Source: Wenxinia saemankumensis
GTDB taxonomy: Bacteria > Pseudomonadota > Alphaproteobacteria > Rhodobacterales > Rhodobacteraceae
Length of the DNA: 64,000 nucleotides
Reading direction: 5' to 3'
Assembly: GCF_900141735.1 (NCBI RefSeq)
Contig: NZ_FQYO01000003.1
Location: 1-64,000, forward strand
Under the pieces are notes generated by a model. The model worked only from the letters and a program-made list of their open reading frames with translations. It was not told the DNA's origin and ran no database searches. The first letter of the stretch is position 1; each line of letters begins with the position of its first letter. The translations under genes and the position numbers were made by a program. Positions 17,035 through 26,110 of this stretch are shown one piece after another.

Positions 17035-17052
17035 AGATGCCGGGGGCCCGCC

Positions 17053-19008
17053 ATGACGACAACGCTGCTGCTCGCCTTCCTCTTCCTCGTCGCGGGGCTG
17101 ATCGCCGTGCCGCTCGCGACGCGGCTCGGCCTCGGCTCGGTGCTGGGCTTCCTGCTGGCGGGGATCGTTCTGTCGCCGCTCCTCGCGGCGCTGAACGTGG
17201 ACGTGGTCCAGATCCAGCATTTCGCCGAGTTCGGCGTCGTGATGATGCTGTTCCTCGTCGGGCTCGAGCTGGAGCCGAAGCGGCTGTGGGGCATGCGGAT
17301 GCAGCTGCTCGGCCTCGGCGGGCTGCAGGTGGCGGGCACGGCGGCGCTGGTGATGGCCGCCGGAACCGCGCTTGGCCTGGGCTGGAGCCTCGCCCTCGCG
17401 GCGGGGCTGATCCTCGCCCTCTCCTCGACCGCGATCGTGCTGCAGACCCTGACCGAGAAGGGGCTGCTGAAATCCGATGGCGGGCAATCCACCTTCTCGG
17501 TCCTGCTGACGCAGGACATCGCGGTGATCCCGATGCTGGCGCTCCTGCCGCTGCTCGCCATGCCCGAGCTGATGCACGGCGCGGCCGAGGCGGTGCAGCA
17601 CGGCACCGTCTCGCCCGAGGCGGGGATCGCGGCGGGGGCCATGCCGGCCGAGGCGGCGGGCGATCACGGCCCGGGCATGAGCCTCGTCGAGGGGCTGCCG
17701 GGCTGGGGCGCGGCGCTGGTCACGCTCGGCGCCGTCGCGGCGGTCGGCGCGGGGGGCTACTACCTGACCGAGCCGCTCTTCCGCCACGTGGCCAGGGCCC
17801 AGATGCGCGAGCTCTTCATCGCGGCGGCACTGGGCCTCGTCGTCGGGATCGCCCTGCTGATGAGCCTCGTCGGCCTGTCGCCCGCGCTGGGCACGTTCCT
17901 CGCCGGGGTCGTGCTGGCCACCTCGCCCTACAAGCACGAACTGGAGGCCGACATCGACCCGTTCCGGGGGCTGCTGCTGGGCCTGTTCTTCATGACGGTG
18001 GGCGCGGGGATCGACTTCGCCCTGCTGGCCGAGGGGTGGCTCTCGATCCTGGGCCTGACGCTGGGCCTGATGGCGCTGAAGGCGGTCTGGCTCTTCGTCA
18101 TCGCAACGCTGTTCGGCCTGCGCGACGGGGACCGGGCCCTGTTCTCGCTCGGTCTCGCCCAGGCGGGGGAGTTCGGCTTCGTCCTGATCTCCTTCGCGGT
18201 GGCGAACGCGGTTCTGCCGGGGGCGCTGGCCGACCGGCTGCTCCTCGTCGTGGCGCTGTCGATGCTGGCGACGCCCGGCCTGTTCATCCTCTACGAGCGG
18301 GTGCTGGCGCCCCGCCTCGCGGCGCGAAGCCGGCGCGCCCCCGACCGGATCGAGGATCCCGAGAGCATCGTGATCCTCGGCCACGGGCGCTTCGGCGGGA
18401 TCGTCAACCGGATGCTGCGGCTGAACGGCTACAAGACGACGGTGGTCGATTACAGCGCCTCGCAGCTCGACATGCTGCGCACCTTCGGCGTGCCGGTCTG
18501 GTTCGGCGACGCGACCCGGCCCGACATCCTCGAGGCTGCGCGGGTCGGCGAGGCGCGCCTCGTCGTGGTGGCGCTAGACAATCCCGACAGCACGATGCGC
18601 GTCGTCGAATACATGGGAAAGCACCATCCGGAGGTGCATGTCATCGCCCGCGCCCGCAACCGGCACCACACCTACGAGCTGTGGGCCGCCGGCTGCCGCG
18701 ACATCGTGCGCGAGACCTATGACAGCTCGATCCGCGCGGGGCGTTCGGCCTTCGAGGCGCTGGGCCACGATCACCGGCGCGCGACGCTCATGGCGCGGGC
18801 CTTCGAGGCGAGCGACCGGCGCTCGATGGTGGAGCTTGCCAGCCTCTACGACCCGAACATCCCCTCCGAGCGGAACGCGCCCTACGTCGCCAAGGTGCGC
18901 GAGAACATGACCCAGATCGAGCGCGACCTGAAAGGCGCCGATCCCGAGGACGTGCTGGCCGAGGAGACCGCCTCGGACGACCTGCGCGAGCAGCGTCAGC
19001 TGGGCTGA
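17053..19008 (+). CDS. CPA2-family cation:proton antiporter (Kef type) with RCK domain
   Basis: The 651-residue protein has a CPA2 membrane domain (about 1-430, roughly a dozen hydrophobic segments) with FGVVMMLFLVGLELEPKRLW and LALSSTAIVLQTLTEKGLL, both typical of KefB/KefC. An insertion of about 50 residues (about 176-225) is polar and His/Glu-containing. A C-terminal TrkA-N/RCK domain follows (about 437-560) with VILGHGRFGG as the nucleotide-binding turn. It probably exports K+ or Na+ in exchange for protons. The start is the ATG that leads straight into the first membrane helix. Confidence 0.9.
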   Translation: MTTTLLLAFLFLVAGLIAVPLATRLGLGSVLGFLLAGIVLSPLLAALNVDVVQIQHFAEFGVVMMLFLVGLELEPKRLWGMRMQLLGLGGLQVAGTAALVMAAGTALGLGWSLALAAGLILALSSTAIVLQTLTEKGLLKSDGGQSTFSVLLTQDIAVIPMLALLPLLAMPELMHGAAEAVQHGTVSPEAGIAAGAMPAEAAGDHGPGMSLVEGLPGWGAALVTLGAVAAVGAGGYYLTEPLFRHVARAQMRELFIAAALGLVVGIALLMSLVGLSPALGTFLAGVVLATSPYKHELEADIDPFRGLLLGLFFMTVGAGIDFALLAEGWLSILGLTLGLMALKAVWLFVIATLFGLRDGDRALFSLGLAQAGEFGFVLISFAVANAVLPGALADRLLLVVALSMLATPGLFILYERVLAPRLAARSRRAPDRIEDPESIVILGHGRFGGIVNRMLRLNGYKTTVVDYSASQLDMLRTFGVPVWFGDATRPDILEAARVGEARLVVVALDNPDSTMRVVEYMGKHHPEVHVIARARNRHHTYELWAAGCRDIVRETYDSSIRAGRSAFEALGHDHRRATLMARAFEASDRRSMVELASLYDPNIPSERNAPYVAKVRENMTQIERDLKGADPEDVLAEETASDDLREQRQLG

Positions 19009-19012
19009 GGGA

Positions 19013-19510
19013 ATGAGGATCTCGCCCCTCTCCGTGCGGCCGGACTTCGCGGACGCGGTCGCGGATCGCGGCTGGCGCGCCTGGTGGAGCGAGAGCGGCC
19101 TCTCGCTCGCCGGCTACCGTGCGCTGCTGGACCCGATGATCGCATCGCGGGACTACCCCGCCGCCCTCGTCGCGCATGAGGGCGGGGCGTATCGCGGCTC
19201 CGTCCTGCTGATCGAGGACGACCTCGCCGCCCGGCCGGGCCTGACGCCCTGGATCGCCGCCCTCTGGGTGGATCCCGCCCATCGGCGACAGGGCCTTGCC
19301 GGGCGGCTGATAGGGGCCGCGCGGGAACAGGCCGCGCGGGCCGGCTTTCCGACCTGCCATCTCTGCGCGACGCCGGACAAGGCGGCCTTCTACCTCGCCC
19401 GCGGCTTCGCGCGGCTGGAGCGGGACGTCGAGGGGCTGGACGTTTTCGTCATCCCCTCCGGCCCCGCAGGGGCGGAAGCCGCCCCGGACATACGGGAAGG
19501 GGGCGCATGA
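19013..19510 (+). CDS. GNAT family N-acetyltransferase
   Basis: The 165-residue protein has the GNAT acetyl-CoA loop in the segment ALWVDPAHRRQGLAGRLIG (RRQGLAG being the Q/RxxGxG/A motif) and a C-terminal AAFYLARGFARLERDV typical of motif B. The substrate cannot be predicted. It starts 4 bp after the antiporter stop, so the two are probably co-transcribed. The last 20 residues are a Gly/Ala tail beyond the fold. Confidence 0.88.
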   Translation: MRISPLSVRPDFADAVADRGWRAWWSESGLSLAGYRALLDPMIASRDYPAALVAHEGGAYRGSVLLIEDDLAARPGLTPWIAALWVDPAHRRQGLAGRLIGAAREQAARAGFPTCHLCATPDKAAFYLARGFARLERDVEGLDVFVIPSGPAGAEAAPDIREGGA

Positions 19511-19538
19511 GAAAGGGCGCCCTTTCGGCGCCCCTTTC
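19511..19538. terminator. Bidirectional terminator
   Basis: GAAAGGGCGCC pairs with GGCGCCCCTTTC across a CTTTC loop, with one bulged C. Pyrimidine-rich CCTTTCCC follows on the plus strand and AAAGGG precedes. It lies between the convergent GNAT and dps genes. Confidence 0.75.
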
Positions 19539-19559
19539 CCGTCGCGACTCCGTCCGGCC

Positions 19560-20039
19560 CTACGGCTTGGCGTTGGCGCCGATGAACCAGGCGTCCTTGT
19601 CGAGCTGACGGCTCACTTCGGTGAACAGGTCCTCGGTATCGTCGTCGCCGGCATCGCCGGCGGCCTCGAGCGCCTTGCGGACCTTCTCGCCCTGATCCTT
19701 GAACAGCTCGGTCAGCTTCTTGACGTGGACCGCGATGTCCTCTTCCTCGGTCGGGTAGGCGGCGAGGGTCGACTTCTCGGCGACGGCCTCGGCGGTGCCG
19801 TGGGGGAAGCCGCCGAGGATCGTCACGCGTTCGGCCATCAGGTCGGCCCCGTCGCGCAGGCGATCCGCGACCTCGTCCAGCAGCTCGTGCACGCCGATGA
19901 AGCCCGGTCCCTTGAGGGTCCAGTGCGCCTGCTTGACGGCGAGGGTGAGGGCGATCTGGTCGGCGAGACGCTCGTTCAGCAGCTCGCAGACCTTGGTGCG
20001 GGTCTGGGCGGACAGGCCGCCGGCGAAATTCTCGGGCAT
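19560..20039 (-). CDS. dps: Dps family ferritin-like DNA-protection protein
   Basis: Dps dodecamers oxidise and store iron and protect DNA in stress. The 159-residue product has the inter-subunit ferroxidase residues: His39 in KQAHWTLKGPGF, His51 in GVHELLDE, and Asp66/Glu70 in DGADLMAERV. The ATG at 20039 follows a GGAGG ribosome binding site. No metal- or OxyR-type operator was recognisable upstream. The C-terminus (DAWFIGANAKP) is typical of the family. Confidence 0.94.
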   Translation of the reverse strand: MPENFAGGLSAQTRTKVCELLNERLADQIALTLAVKQAHWTLKGPGFIGVHELLDEVADRLRDGADLMAERVTILGGFPHGTAEAVAEKSTLAAYPTEEEDIAVHVKKLTELFKDQGEKVRKALEAAGDAGDDDTEDLFTEVSRQLDKDAWFIGANAKP

Positions 20040-20292
20040 GGTGGTGCCTCCTGCAGTTCCGAATGCGATCCCGCCCCGGACGGGGAATCCGGTGCGGTCG
20101 CACTGGCAACGGGAACCTGCGGCCGGCGGTTCCCGCGCCGCGCCCGCTCCCATGGCGCCATCGTTATCGGAACGCGACCGGCGTGATATCGCTTAACGCG
20201 GGACATGGGCCGCATGTGCCCCCATATGACCCCGGACCGGCGGATTGCCCTGTGGGCGCTTCGCCGCGAGATCAGACGAAGGACAACAGCCC

Positions 20293-20904
20293 ATGCGCCG
20301 CCGTACCCTCCTCTCCGCCGCCCTCGCGCTGCCGCTGGTCGGCCTGACCGCCGCGCCGGCGCTCGCCCAGCAGCTCTCGCTCGGCGCGGTGTCGAACTAC
20401 CTCAACCAGCTGCAGACCGCGACCGGCGGCTTCACCCAGATCAACCCGGACGGGACGATCTCGACCGGGACGATCTACATCAAGCGGCCGAACCGTGTGC
20501 GGTTCGAATACAACGCACCGGACGAGAGCCTCGTCATGGCGGGCGGCGGGCAGGTCGCGGTCTTCGACGGCCGGTCGAACCAGCCGCCCGAGCGCTACCC
20601 GCTGAACCAGACGCCGCTCTCGATCATCCTCGCCCCGAACGTGGACCTGACGCGGGCGCGGATGGTGACGGGCCATACCTCGGACGGCACGACCACGACG
20701 ATCACCGCGCAGGATCCCGACCACCCGGAATACGGCAACATCCAGATGGTCTACACTGCCGATCCGGTCGAGCTGCGGCAATGGATCGTCACCGACGAGA
20801 CCGGGCAGCAGACCACGGTGATCCTCAACGACCTGCGCAGCGGCGGGTCGATCGGCGACGTCCTGTTCAACATCCGCAACGAGATGGGCAACCGCGGCTT
20901 CTGA
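20293..20904 (+). CDS. lolA: Outer-membrane lipoprotein carrier protein LolA-like
   Basis: LolA carries lipoproteins across the periplasm to the outer membrane. The 203-residue precursor has an Arg-rich signal peptide (MRRRT then a hydrophobic core, cut near APALAQ, about residue 25). The mature part shows the half-barrel pattern: TATGGFTQINPDGTISTGTI, RPNRVRFEYNAPDESLVMA, then a variable C-terminal half. The triple Arg followed by Thr-Leu-Leu is not a clear Tat motif. The chosen ATG is the one that gives a signal peptide. Confidence 0.88.
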   Translation: MRRRTLLSAALALPLVGLTAAPALAQQLSLGAVSNYLNQLQTATGGFTQINPDGTISTGTIYIKRPNRVRFEYNAPDESLVMAGGGQVAVFDGRSNQPPERYPLNQTPLSIILAPNVDLTRARMVTGHTSDGTTTTITAQDPDHPEYGNIQMVYTADPVELRQWIVTDETGQQTTVILNDLRSGGSIGDVLFNIRNEMGNRGF

Positions 20905-20908
20905 CCGG

Positions 20909-21460
20909 TCAGAGCCCGAGCCGCGCCTGCAGCGCGGCCATCGCGCCCCCGTCGGTGACGTCGACGGGGACGATGCCGTGCCGGGCGGCGGCGTCGAGGG
21001 CCTCCCGGCGGTCGCGCAGGGTGCGGCGCAGGAAGGTTTCCGCCCGCACCCGCCATCTCTCCGGAAGGTCCGCCGCCCCGGCGCGGATCCGGGCGGCAAG
21101 CAGCGCCTCCGGCGCCGTCAGCAGGACTGTCTCGGCGCCGCGGGCGGCGGCCTGCGCGAGAAGGTCCGGGCGCAGGGCCGATCCCTCGATCACCGTCCCG
21201 GGGACGAGTGCCGCCTCGACCAGCGGACGCAGGTTGGCGTGGTGGACCTGGCTGAACCACCAGATCGCCGCGTCGTCCATCCGGTCGTAGAACTGCGCCA
21301 CAGGCTCCGGCAGGCCGGGATGGACCCGGCCGGGATGCCGGCCGAGCGCATCGGTCGCGACCAGCCGCCAGCCCCGCGCCGCGACGAGCCGTGCGGCGAG
21401 GGTGGACTTGCCGACATGGGACGGCCCGCCGATCAGGACGGCGGGCAGCGGCCCGGTCAG
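20909..21460 (-). CDS. P-loop kinase-like NTPase
   Basis: The 183-residue product has a Walker A loop GGPSHVGKST near its N-terminus, a nearby VATDAL segment typical of small kinases, a VIEGSALRP segment and a C-terminal WRVRAETFLRRTLRDRRE helix. It resembles zeta-toxin/2-phosphoglycerate-kinase-like P-loop proteins, but I cannot name the substrate. No antitoxin-like partner is adjacent. No ATG, GTG or TTG gives a complete P-loop; a CTG overlapping the transglycosylase stop (CTGA) is the most likely start. It converges with lolA, 4 bp apart. Confidence 0.65.
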   Translation of the reverse strand: MTGPLPAVLIGGPSHVGKSTLAARLVAARGWRLVATDALGRHPGRVHPGLPEPVAQFYDRMDDAAIWWFSQVHHANLRPLVEAALVPGTVIEGSALRPDLLAQAAARGAETVLLTAPEALLAARIRAGAADLPERWRVRAETFLRRTLRDRREALDAAARHGIVPVDVTDGGAMAALQARLGL

Positions 21461-22044
21461 ACCCGGCCGCAGCGGCTGAGCTGCGTGTGGTACAGCAGGG
21501 CCCGCGCCTCGAGCTCGCCCGCGACGCGCATCAGCCAGGCCTTGCTGCGATAGGTCCCGCGCCGGTAGCCGCCGCGCCCTTCGTGATAGGCGAGGTACTG
21601 GTTGCGCGTGTCGTTGAGGGGAATCCCCAGCTCGCGCTGCGTGGCATTCATGTACCAGCCCATGAAATCGGTCGCGTCGTCGATGTCGTCGCGCTCGGCC
21701 CCGCGGCCGCCATGCTGCTGCTGGTATTCCTCCCACGTCCCGTCGAGGGCCTGGGAATAGCCGTAGGCGCTGCTCTGCCGTCCGACCGGGATCACGCCCA
21801 GCACCCACTGGAAGGGGGTGCGCGCATTCCCGATGAACTTCGATTCCTGGTAGATCATGGCCATCAGGACGGCCGTCGGCACGCCCCAGTTGCGTTCCGC
21901 GGTCTGGAAGGCGCGGTGGAAATGCGGGCGCTGATCCAGGATCGAGCACGCATTGTCGAGATCGCGCGGCGCCTCGATGTCCCGCGACCCCCCACAGGAG
22001 GCCACGAACAACAACAGGGCCGCGACGCGAAGGAGTCTGCTCAT
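21457..22044 (-). CDS. Lipoprotein with transglycosylase SLT-like domain
   Basis: The 195-residue precursor has a lipoprotein signal (MSRLLRVAALLLFVASCGG, lipobox VASC with Cys17). The mature part has lytic-transglycosylase features: LMAMIYQESKF supplies the catalytic Glu, then SAYGYSQALDGTWEEYQ and QYLAYHEGRGGYRRGTY. It should be anchored in the membrane facing peptidoglycan. The Glu in the YQES motif and the GYSQ motif are conserved in the family. Confidence 0.88.
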   Translation of the reverse strand: MSRLLRVAALLLFVASCGGSRDIEAPRDLDNACSILDQRPHFHRAFQTAERNWGVPTAVLMAMIYQESKFIGNARTPFQWVLGVIPVGRQSSAYGYSQALDGTWEEYQQQHGGRGAERDDIDDATDFMGWYMNATQRELGIPLNDTRNQYLAYHEGRGGYRRGTYRSKAWLMRVAGELEARALLYHTQLSRCGRV

Positions 22045-22299
22045 CTGCCTCTCGCTCGTCAGCGTTTCGTCTTTGCGACGGGTTCGCGCCTTTGCGACGC
22101 TTTGCGAAAGAGCCTAACCGGTTCGGCCCGGTGATGAAACAGCCAGTCCCGGGGGCGGCGGGGCTCCGCCGGAACCTGCGGCCATTCTGCGGCACAGGGA
22201 TGGCGGGGATGCGGCGGCATCAACGATTTGTTTCGCGCCCCGCGGGCGGCGGCCCTGTGGACAGGAGGCCGGCCGCGCTTCTATCAAGGGGAACGAAGG

Positions 22300-22635
22300 A
22301 TGGTGACGATGATCAAGACCCGAGCGAAATACCATCTCGGACAGGTCGTCCGGCACCGGCGGCATCCGTTCCGGGGCGTCGTCTTCGACGTCGACGCCCG
22401 GTTCAGCAATACCGAGGAATGGTACGCCGCCATCCCCGAAGAGGCGCGGCCCGCCAAGGACCAGCCCTTCTACCACCTGCTCGCCGAGAACGATCAGAGC
22501 TACTACGTCGCCTATGTCAGCGAGCAGAACCTGATCGCCGACTATTCCGGCGAGCCGGTGGAGCATCCCGACCTGCCGGACCTCTTCGGTCCGATGGAGG
22601 ACGGGACCTATCCGCTCCAGCTGCAGCTGAACTGA
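22300..22635 (+). CDS. hspQ: Heat-shock protein HspQ (hemimethylated-DNA-binding/YccV-like)
   Basis: HspQ in E. coli binds hemimethylated DNA and acts as a Lon specificity factor and substrate. The 111-residue product shows the fold's motifs: YHLGQVVRHRRHPFRGVVFDVD, then the loop WYAAIPEEARPAKDQPFYHL and YYVAYVSEQNL. An ATG three codons downstream (22309, giving MIKTRAKYHLG) is the start seen in many homologues; the first ATG has better Shine-Dalgarno spacing (AAGGGGAACGAAGG). Confidence 0.92.
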   Translation: MVTMIKTRAKYHLGQVVRHRRHPFRGVVFDVDARFSNTEEWYAAIPEEARPAKDQPFYHLLAENDQSYYVAYVSEQNLIADYSGEPVEHPDLPDLFGPMEDGTYPLQLQLN

Positions 22636-22642
22636 GCGCCCC

Positions 22643-24214
22643 TCAGAACCCCAACGCGCAACCGTCCTTGCGGGGATCGGAGCCGCCCGTCAGTCCCCCG
22701 TCCGCCCCGATCAGGATCGCCTGCGCCCCCCCGATCGGCGTCTCCGGCGTGTGGACCTCGTGGCCCATCGCCGCCAGCCGGTCCCGCACCTCGGGTCGGT
22801 AGCCGCGTTCCACGGCCAGGCCCTGCGGCCCGGCGAAGCAGCGGGGCGCGTCGATCGCCTCCTGAACGTCCATGCCGTAGGTCTCCAGATTGGCGACGAA
22901 CCTCGCATGACCGCAGGGCTGGTAGGCGCCGCCCATCACCCCGAACGGGCCGAGCACACGCCCATCCCGGCGCAGCATGCCGGGAATGATCGTGTGCAGC
23001 GGCCGCTTGCCCGGGGCGCCCTCGTTCGGATGCCCCTCGGCCAGGGTGAAGCCCGCCCCGCGGTTCTGGAACATGATCCCGAACTTCTCGGAGGCGATCC
23101 CCGCGCCGAAGCCGTGGAAGACCGAGTAGATCAGCGACACCGCCCGCCCCGCGCTGTCGACCGTGCAGAGATAGACGGTGTCCTTGTGCGCGGCGCCGAC
23201 CTCGGGCCGGGTCGCGGGCCGGGCCCGCTCGGGATCGATCAGCCCGGCAAGGCGCTCGGCCAGGGCGGGGTCCAGCATCCGCTCCACCCCGCCGTGATCG
23301 GGGTCCGAGACGTAGCGGTCGCGCGCCTCGTAGGCGAGCTTCGAGGCCTCCGCCTCCAGATGGGCCCGCTCGGCGCCGAGGGGATCGAGACCCTCGATCC
23401 CCAGCTGTTTCAGGATCTCGAGCAGCAGCAGCGCGGTCGCGCCCTGGCCGTTCGGCGGATGCTCCAGCACCTCCATCCCGCCCCAGCCGGTCGAGATCGG
23501 GGTGGCCCAGTCATGGGCGACGGCGGCGAAATCCTCCTCGACATGGCTGCCGCCCAGAGCGGCGAGAGTGGCGGCCATGTCGGCGGCGACCTCGCCCTCG
23601 TAGAAGCCGGCGCGTCCGTCGGTCGCGATCCGGCGCAGCACCTCGGCGATGCCGGGCGCCCGGAACAGCGTTCCGGCGGCGGGGGCCGCGTCGTTCGCCA
23701 GCCAGTGCCGCCGCGCCGCGCCGGACAGGCGGTGGGCATCCATCGCCCAGTCGAAGGCGGTGCGGGGAGCGACCGGCACGCCCTCCTCCGCGTAGCGGAT
23801 CGCGGGCGCGAGGATCCGGTCCAGGCCCCAGCTGCCGTAGCGCTCGGCCAGTGCGCAGAAACCGTCCACCGCGCCCGGCATCGTGACCGCATGGGCCCCG
23901 TCCAGCGGGATCGTCGCGTGTCCCTCGGCCCGCAGGCGCCCGGCATCGAACCCGTCGGGCGCGCGGCCCGACCCGTTCAGCGCCACCACGTCCTGCCCCG
24001 GCTCGGCGACGAGGGCGAACATGTCGCCGCCCAGCCCGCACATCGGGGGTTCGCAGATGGACAGGGTCGCGGCGCCCGCGATGGCGGCGTCGACGGCGTT
24101 TCCGCCAGCCTCCATCACCGAGACCGCCACGCGGGCGGCGATGGGGTGCGACGTGGCGCACATCCCGTTCACGGCATGAATTGTGGACCGGCCTGGCAGG
24201 TGGAAATCGCGCAT
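22643..24214 (-). CDS. ggt: Gamma-glutamyltransferase family protein
   Basis: The 523-residue protein is an Ntn-hydrolase that self-cleaves before a Thr and hydrolyses or transfers gamma-glutamyl groups or related acyl amides. The nucleophile is Thr346 (HKDTVYLCTVDSAG). The large subunit carries VMEAGGNAVDAAIAGAATL and GLGGDMFALV; the C-terminal part carries GPFGVMGGAYQPCGHARF. No signal peptide is visible (MRDFHLPGRSTIHA), so it appears cytoplasmic, unlike classical periplasmic GGT. The ATG follows a strong GGGAGGATCCC ribosome binding site. Confidence 0.9.
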   Translation of the reverse strand: MRDFHLPGRSTIHAVNGMCATSHPIAARVAVSVMEAGGNAVDAAIAGAATLSICEPPMCGLGGDMFALVAEPGQDVVALNGSGRAPDGFDAGRLRAEGHATIPLDGAHAVTMPGAVDGFCALAERYGSWGLDRILAPAIRYAEEGVPVAPRTAFDWAMDAHRLSGAARRHWLANDAAPAAGTLFRAPGIAEVLRRIATDGRAGFYEGEVAADMAATLAALGGSHVEEDFAAVAHDWATPISTGWGGMEVLEHPPNGQGATALLLLEILKQLGIEGLDPLGAERAHLEAEASKLAYEARDRYVSDPDHGGVERMLDPALAERLAGLIDPERARPATRPEVGAAHKDTVYLCTVDSAGRAVSLIYSVFHGFGAGIASEKFGIMFQNRGAGFTLAEGHPNEGAPGKRPLHTIIPGMLRRDGRVLGPFGVMGGAYQPCGHARFVANLETYGMDVQEAIDAPRCFAGPQGLAVERGYRPEVRDRLAAMGHEVHTPETPIGGAQAILIGADGGLTGGSDPRKDGCALGF

Positions 24215-24448
24215 GGGATCCTCCCTCGAGATCGGCGGGACACTAGGCCGGCGATGGGGGGAAGGGGAAGTCCCCGGCGCCGCGCATGGGTGGGGGCTGA
24301 AATCGCGCGACGCCGGGGGAAGCCATGCAGCTACCGGGACTTGATCGCCGGACGGGGGGGCGGGAGAGTGAAACGAACGCGGCCCTTTGGGGGCAGCGTC
24401 GCGCAATGCGAAACGAACGCGGCGGCACGAACCCGGAAAGGGCACGAC

Positions 24449-25633
24449 ATGCGAACAGTGGCGATCTGCGGCGCGGCGCGCACGCCGATGGGCGGGCTGC
24501 AGGGGGCGCTGGCCGCCCTCGCCGCGCCGGAGCTCGGGGGCGCCGCGATTCGCGCCGCCCTCGCCGGAGCCGGGCCGGACGGGGCCGCCCTCACCGGAGT
24601 GGACGAGCTGCTGATGGGCTGCGTCCTGCCCGCGGGGCAGGGCCAGGCCCCTGCCCGGCAGGCGGGGTTCGCCGCCGGCCTGGGGGCCGAGCTGCCCGCC
24701 ACGACGCTGAACAAGATGTGCGGCTCGGGGATGAAGGCGGCGATGATGGCCTTCGACCAGGTGGCCCTGGGCCATGCCGGGCTGATGGTCGCGGGCGGGA
24801 TGGAGAGCATGACGAACGCCCCCTACCTGCTGCCGAAGATGCGCGGCGGGGCCCGCCTGGGTCACGGGCAGGTCGTCGATTCCATGTTCCTCGACGGGCT
24901 GGAGGACGCTTACGACCGGGGCCGCCTGATGGGCACCTTCGCCGAGGACTGCGCCGCGCGCTACGGGTTCACGCGGCAGGCGCAGGACGATTACGCGCTG
25001 GGCTCGCTCGAGCGAGCGCTGGCGGCGCAGGGCGGGGCCTTCGCGGCCGAGATCGCGCCCGTCACCGTGCCGGGACGGAAGGGGGAGAAGGTCGTCTCGG
25101 TCGACGAGCAGCCGGGCCTCGCCCGCGCCGACCGGATACCGCTGCTGAAGCCCGCCTTCCGCGAGGGCGGCACGGTCACGGCCGCCAACACCTCGTCGAT
25201 CTCGGACGGGGCGGCGGCGCTGGTGATCGCGGCCGAACAGGTGGCCAAGGCGCGTAATTTGCCGGTCCGCGCGCGGATCGCGGGCCATGCCTCCCACGCG
25301 CAGGCGCCCGGCTGGTTCACCACCGCGCCGGTCCCGGCGGCGCAGAAGCTGCTGCGGCGGCTGGGATGGTCGGTCGGGGAGGTCGACCTGTGGGAGGTGA
25401 ACGAGGCCTTCGCCGTCGTGCCCATGGCCTTCATGGAAGAGACCGGCGTGCCGCGCGGGAAATTGAACGTGAATGGCGGGGCCTGCGCGCTGGGCCATCC
25501 GATCGGCGCCTCGGGCGCGCGGATCGTGGTGACGCTGCTGCACGCGCTCGAGGCGCGGGACCTGAAACGCGGCGTGGCGGCAATCTGCATCGGCGGGGGC
25601 GAGGCGACCGCCATCGCCATCGAGAGGGACTGA
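24449..25633 (+). CDS. Acetyl-CoA acetyltransferase (thiolase)
   Basis: A 394-residue degradative/biosynthetic thiolase. Active-site residues are Cys91 (LNKMCGSGMKA), the His in [16 protein letters not shown] and the second Cys in AICIGGGEATA. It differs from the phaA product at 39 kb, so the genome has at least two paralogues. It is read divergently from ggt across a 234-bp gap, and the VOC gene follows after 1 bp. The physiological substrate may be longer acyl-CoAs than acetyl-CoA. Confidence 0.93.
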   Translation: MRTVAICGAARTPMGGLQGALAALAAPELGGAAIRAALAGAGPDGAALTGVDELLMGCVLPAGQGQAPARQAGFAAGLGAELPATTLNKMCGSGMKAAMMAFDQVALGHAGLMVAGGMESMTNAPYLLPKMRGGARLGHGQVVDSMFLDGLEDAYDRGRLMGTFAEDCAARYGFTRQAQDDYALGSLERALAAQGGAFAAEIAPVTVPGRKGEKVVSVDEQPGLARADRIPLLKPAFREGGTVTAANTSSISDGAAALVIAAEQVAKARNLPVRARIAGHASHAQAPGWFTTAPVPAAQKLLRRLGWSVGEVDLWEVNEAFAVVPMAFMEETGVPRGKLNVNGGACALGHPIGASGARIVVTLLHALEARDLKRGVAAICIGGGEATAIAIERD

Positions 25634-25634
25634 G

Positions 25635-26021
25635 ATGGGGGACACGAGCTGGGCCGGCACGCCGGCGGCGCTGACGATCTTCACCGCCGATCTCGCGGCG
25701 AGCCGGGCGTGGTACCTGTCGTTCCTCGGCGCGGAGCCGGTCCACGAGGACGGCGAGTCCGTCGTCTTCAGGGCGGGCGACACGTTGGTCAACGTCCTTC
25801 ACGACAGCGCGGTGGAAGAGCTGATCGCCCCCGCCGCTGCGGGCAGAGGCGTAAGGGCGGTCTACACGCTGGGCGTGGAGGATGTGGACGCGGCGGCGGA
25901 GGAACTGCGCGCGCGGGGGCTGGTCCCGCTCAACGGGCCGATGGACCGGCCCTGGGGCGTCCGCACCGTCAGCGTGCAGGATCCCGGCGGTCACGTCTGG
26001 GAACTCGCGAAGGCGGGCTGA
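25635..26021 (+). CDS. VOC (glyoxalase/bleomycin-resistance) superfamily protein
   Basis: The 128-residue product has the paired beta-alpha-beta-beta-beta units of VOC proteins: LTIFTADLAASRAWYLSFLG, then GDTLVNVLHDSAVEELI, and at the end RTVSVQDPGGHVWELAKAG, where the final Glu and His are typical metal ligands. The substrate is unknown. It starts 1 bp after the thiolase stop, so both are likely one transcript. Confidence 0.88.
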   Translation: MGDTSWAGTPAALTIFTADLAASRAWYLSFLGAEPVHEDGESVVFRAGDTLVNVLHDSAVEELIAPAAAGRGVRAVYTLGVEDVDAAAEELRARGLVPLNGPMDRPWGVRTVSVQDPGGHVWELAKAG

Positions 26022-26110
26022 GGCGCACCGTCCCCGGTGTCCCGCCCCGGCCCGGATGTGCCCCGTCCGCGCCCCGGCGGGACGGACCCCGGGAGCCGAC
26101 CTCGAACCGG

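Noticed and set aside
16874-17052. TPP riboswitch upstream of the YnjB-like gene
   Set aside because: I searched for the CTGAGA and ACCTGATC-type THI-element cores on the minus strand and found none.
22751-24448. Plus-strand extension of the thiolase frame across the gamma-glutamyltransferase gene
   Set aside because: The thiolase begins at 24449 with a normal N-terminus; the upstream part is antisense to ggt and has no similarity to any protein.
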